Assembly (NCBI GenBank): GCA_016763715.1
Contig: JAESTG010000051.1
Coordinates: 1 to 7,208, forward strand
From: Flavobacteriaceae bacterium
GTDB taxonomy: Bacteria > Bacteroidota > Bacteroidia > Flavobacteriales > Flavobacteriaceae
Direction: 5' to 3'
DNA: 7,208 nt
This document shows positions 7,038 through 7,208 of the stretch, one piece after another. Made by a program: the position numbers and the translations under genes. Within the stretch, counting starts at the first letter, position 1; each line of letters starts with the position of its first letter. The notes below the pieces were generated by a model. That model was not told the DNA's origin, made no database searches, and worked only from the letters and a program-made list of their open reading frames with translations.

Positions 7038-7208
7038 TTGACCAAAGAACTTGAACATAGTTTTATAAGCCAGTTAGAGAAGAACCAAAACATTGTGCAT
7101 AAAATATGTCGATTATATACCAACGACAGTGATGCGCATAATGATTTGTTTCAGGAAATAACAATCCAGTTGTGGAGAGCTTACCCAAAATTTAGAGGTG
7201 ATTCTAAG
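7038..7208 (+). CDS. ECF-type RNA polymerase sigma factor, 5' part only
   Basis: The first 57 codons of a sigma-70 family extracytoplasmic-function factor, cut by the window end while still in frame. The peptide starts (M)TKELEHSFISQLEKNQ and continues through sigma region 2: IVHKICRLYTNDSDAHNDLF at 19-38, QEITIQLWRAYPKF at 39-52, then RGDSK at the edge. The LFQEI..QLW and FRGDSKF-type pattern is typical of Bacteroidota ECF factors. No in-frame ATG or GTG occurs upstream in the intergenic region or within the visible coding part, so the TTG at 7038 is the best start and places TKELE where relatives begin. An anti-sigma factor gene often follows such genes but lies outside the window. It is transcribed divergently from ndh. 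Confidence 0.88.
   Translation, partial: MTKELEHSFISQLEKNQNIVHKICRLYTNDSDAHNDLFQEITIQLWRAYPKFRGDSK

Noticed and set aside
7037..7046. Ten-base match attgaccaaa shared with the minus strand just before the receptor ATG (2201-2192)
   Set aside because: It is short, A/T-rich, coding in one place and upstream in the other; chance is the simplest explanation.
6908..7123. Minus-strand open frame across the ndh/sigma intergenic region
   Set aside because: It covers the divergent promoter region and the antisense of sigma region 2, with no family features.

Overview
The window looks like a chromosomal segment of a Bacteroidota bacterium, most likely a marine or freshwater Flavobacteriia/Cytophagia-type lineage. 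The pointers are AT-rich DNA, a TonB-dependent receptor with an N-terminal carboxypeptidase-regulatory-like domain, a secreted protein ending in a type IX secretion (T9SS) sorting domain, start codons without Shine-Dalgarno sequences, and TAnnTTTG-like promoter elements close to starts.

Layout: (1) 15-2191, minus strand, a TonB-dependent outer-membrane receptor whose last ~56 codons are displaced by a one-base frameshift near 183-187. (2) 2335-3342, plus strand, divergent from it across ~143 bp, a secreted DUF1028 (Ntn-hydrolase-like) protein with a T9SS tail. (3) 3465-4061 and 4065-5159, plus strand, a two-gene unit separated by 3 nt: a DUF1801/YdeI-OmdA-like cytoplasmic protein followed by a four-helix membrane protein with a class III nucleotide cyclase domain. 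(4) 5243-5590, plus strand, a small exported or membrane-anchored protein of unknown function built from tandem 13-residue repeats. (5) 5631-6911, minus strand, convergent with it across 40 bp, a type II NADH:quinone oxidoreductase (ndh). (6) From 7038 to the window edge, plus strand, the first 57 codons of an ECF-type sigma factor, divergent from ndh across ~126 bp that carries a 15-bp palindrome flanked by direct repeats.

No single pathway links the genes. The receptor and the T9SS cargo serve the cell surface, the cyclase serves nucleotide signalling, ndh serves respiration and the sigma factor serves transcription. I see no mobile element, tRNA, rRNA or CRISPR array. The parts least explained by known families are the 13-residue repeat protein, the cyclase's glutamine in place of the usual purine-selecting lysine, and how an Ntn-type fold would expose its nucleophile behind a signal peptide.
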